Shown here: positions 62,979-64,000 of the stretch, in pieces
How the letters are laid out: each line of letters opens with the position of its first letter
Numbering within the stretch: position 1 is the first letter of the stretch
NCBI RefSeq assembly: GCF_001746835.1
Contig: NZ_CP016094.1
Span: 1,116,001 to 1,180,000 of the forward strand
Direction of reading: 5' to 3'
Length of the DNA stretch: 64,000 bases
From: Lacunisphaera limnophila
GTDB taxonomy: Bacteria; Verrucomicrobiota; Verrucomicrobiia; Opitutales; Opitutaceae
Program-made: the position numbers and the translations under genes
The notes under the pieces: generated by a model
What the model saw: the letters and a program-made list of their open reading frames with translations, nothing else
Told to the model about the DNA's origin: nothing
The model's database searches: none

Positions 62979-64000
62979 ATGCCCCTTCCTGGTGTCAGCC
63001 CGTCCGTGCCGGGCGGCCCAACCGAACGGACCCCCGCGTGCCGCCGGCTGAGCCGGATCGTCCGCACCTGGTGCTGGGGCGGCCTGCTCGCGGCGTCCTC
63101 CCTGACCCGCCTGCACGCCCAAGCCGAGGCCGGCGGCGAACTCGGGCTGCCGTTCACCCGCTTCTATTCCTTCGAGGAAATCGGCCACGCCTCGCGCGGC
63201 ATGCGCCTGGGCTTCGACCCGCTCGGCCGGATCGCCATGACCCGCGGCGGCTCCTGCATCGTGCTCAACGACACGGACTGGATCGACATCGCCAACCGCA
63301 CCGGCAACGGCACCGTCATGCAGCGCCTCGTCTTTGCCCCCGATGGCGAGGCCTATTTCGGCGCCTTCGGCCTGTGGGGTGTCGCCCGCATGAACGGCGG
63401 CCGGCTCGAGCCGCTGGCGCTGGTCCCACCCACCGCACCCAAGTGGACGCGCATCACCAATTTCAATGAGGTGGTCGCCGCCCCGGGCAAGGTCTGGTTC
63501 GCCGGGCTCAACGGGGTCGTCCATTGGGACCGCACCACCGGGCGGCACGCGTACTTCGAGATCCCCGGCATCTCGCGCGTTTTCCTCCTCGGCGACCGCC
63601 TTTATTTCTCGTCCTACGCCGCCGGCATCGGCGCGCTGGATCCCGCGCAGGAAACCGTGGAAAAAATCCGCACCCCCCTGGCCGAGGGCGTCGAGATCGA
63701 CCAGGCCACGGCGTTCGACGAGACCCGGGTGCTCACCACCGACATCGACGGACGCCTCCGTTTCTTTGACGGACGGGATTTCACGCCCTTCCCCGGCCCC
63801 CTCGGCGAACGACCGCTGGGCCGGGCCACCGCCCTGACGCGCCTGCCCGACGGCAATGTCGCCCTCGCGATCAACGGCCTGGGCCTTTACCTGGTGTCGC
63901 CGACCGGGCAGATCCTCATCGCCCTGACGACACCGGACTACCACCGCGTGACCGACCTGGCCGCGCGCGAAAACGGTGTGCTCTGGGCGGTCAACGAAAC
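62979..64000 (+). CDS. Secreted beta-propeller-like protein (5' part)
   Basis: Open to the window end; 340 residues visible. N-terminus MPLPGVSPSVPGG is followed by basic residues and a hydrophobic stretch (WCWGGLLAASSLTRLHA), probably a signal peptide. Then blade-like repeats with SRGMRLGFDPLGRIAMTRGGSCIVLNDTDWIDIANRTGNG, RLVFAPDGEAYFGAFGLWGVARM, KVWFAGLNGVVHWD and GRLRFFDGRDFTPFPG. In Opitutaceae such propellers often form the sensor of large histidine kinases, but only the propeller is visible. Function open. Confidence 0.7.
   Translation, partial: MPLPGVSPSVPGGPTERTPACRRLSRIVRTWCWGGLLAASSLTRLHAQAEAGGELGLPFTRFYSFEEIGHASRGMRLGFDPLGRIAMTRGGSCIVLNDTDWIDIANRTGNGTVMQRLVFAPDGEAYFGAFGLWGVARMNGGRLEPLALVPPTAPKWTRITNFNEVVAAPGKVWFAGLNGVVHWDRTTGRHAYFEIPGISRVFLLGDRLYFSSYAAGIGALDPAQETVEKIRTPLAEGVEIDQATAFDETRVLTTDIDGRLRFFDGRDFTPFPGPLGERPLGRATALTRLPDGNVALAINGLGLYLVSPTGQILIALTTPDYHRVTDLAARENGVLWAVNE

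Overview
The window is high-G+C, densely packed bacterial chromosome with no insertion sequence, phage, integrase, CRISPR array, rRNA or tRNA that I can see. The gene set includes a many-PAS hybrid kinase, DUF1365/Cfa lipid cluster, PIG-L plus sodium:solute symporter pair, bacillithiol glycosyltransferase, Gly-rich RRM protein, a deoC/aldehyde dehydrogenase operon and a one-piece tmRNA. This fits Verrucomicrobiota, most likely family Opitutaceae. That placement is an inference from gene content and style, not a measured result. Starts are often TTG or GTG, and strong Shine-Dalgarno motifs are uncommon, so several starts are chosen from family N-termini.

Layout. 1-5420 (-): multi-PAS hybrid sensor kinase, cut by the window edge. 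5496-10767: YyaL-type thioredoxin-fold protein, a SDR epimerase and an ABC-F ATPase. 10799-13548: HxlR regulator divergent from a DinB-like protein and an MFS exporter, followed by an ABM monooxygenase. 13647-15277: methyltransferase and a coiled-coil protein. 15497-19572 (-): five-gene operon of LytS-like kinase, LytTR regulator, 55-residue membrane protein, and NatA/NatB-like ABC exporter, closed by a strong terminator. 19838-22245: PfkB kinase, VOC protein, YdeI-like protein, cytochrome c. 22283-27723 (-): deoxyribose operon with DeoC, full aldehyde dehydrogenase, zinc-ribbon membrane protein, POT transporter, a truncated aldehyde dehydrogenase without catalytic residues, and a membrane protein. 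27830-34738: small single genes (HEAT protein, thioesterases, RarD, SGNH hydrolase, FKBP, DD-carboxypeptidase, RRM protein, TetR). 35249-43637 (+): fatty-acid desaturase, then an overlapping eight-gene lipid-modification operon with two Cfa-type methyltransferases. 43661-50822: transporter, TlpA, LysR, YggS, SirB1-like, AroE, prepilin peptidase, YgfZ. 50896-53319: DAHP synthase behind a leader with two hairpins, then malate dehydrogenase. 55115-62294 (+): DUF2911 protein, secreted PIG-L deacetylase, 44-residue membrane protein, sodium symporter, a short BshC-like protein and BshA. 62456-62850: ssrA and its terminator. 62979 to the end: start of a secreted probable beta-propeller protein.

How genes work together. 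The clearest units are (i) the NatKR/NatAB-like signalling and export operon; (ii) the deoxyribose operon, where DeoC releases acetaldehyde and the dehydrogenase pair would oxidise it; (iii) the lipid operon, whose desaturase, flavoprotein and two SAM-dependent methyltransferases suggest a modified (cyclopropane, methyl-branched or furan) fatty acid; and (iv) the bacillithiol-linked operon, whose BshC candidate is about half the usual size. I regard (iii) and (iv) as the best candidates for something not fully described.
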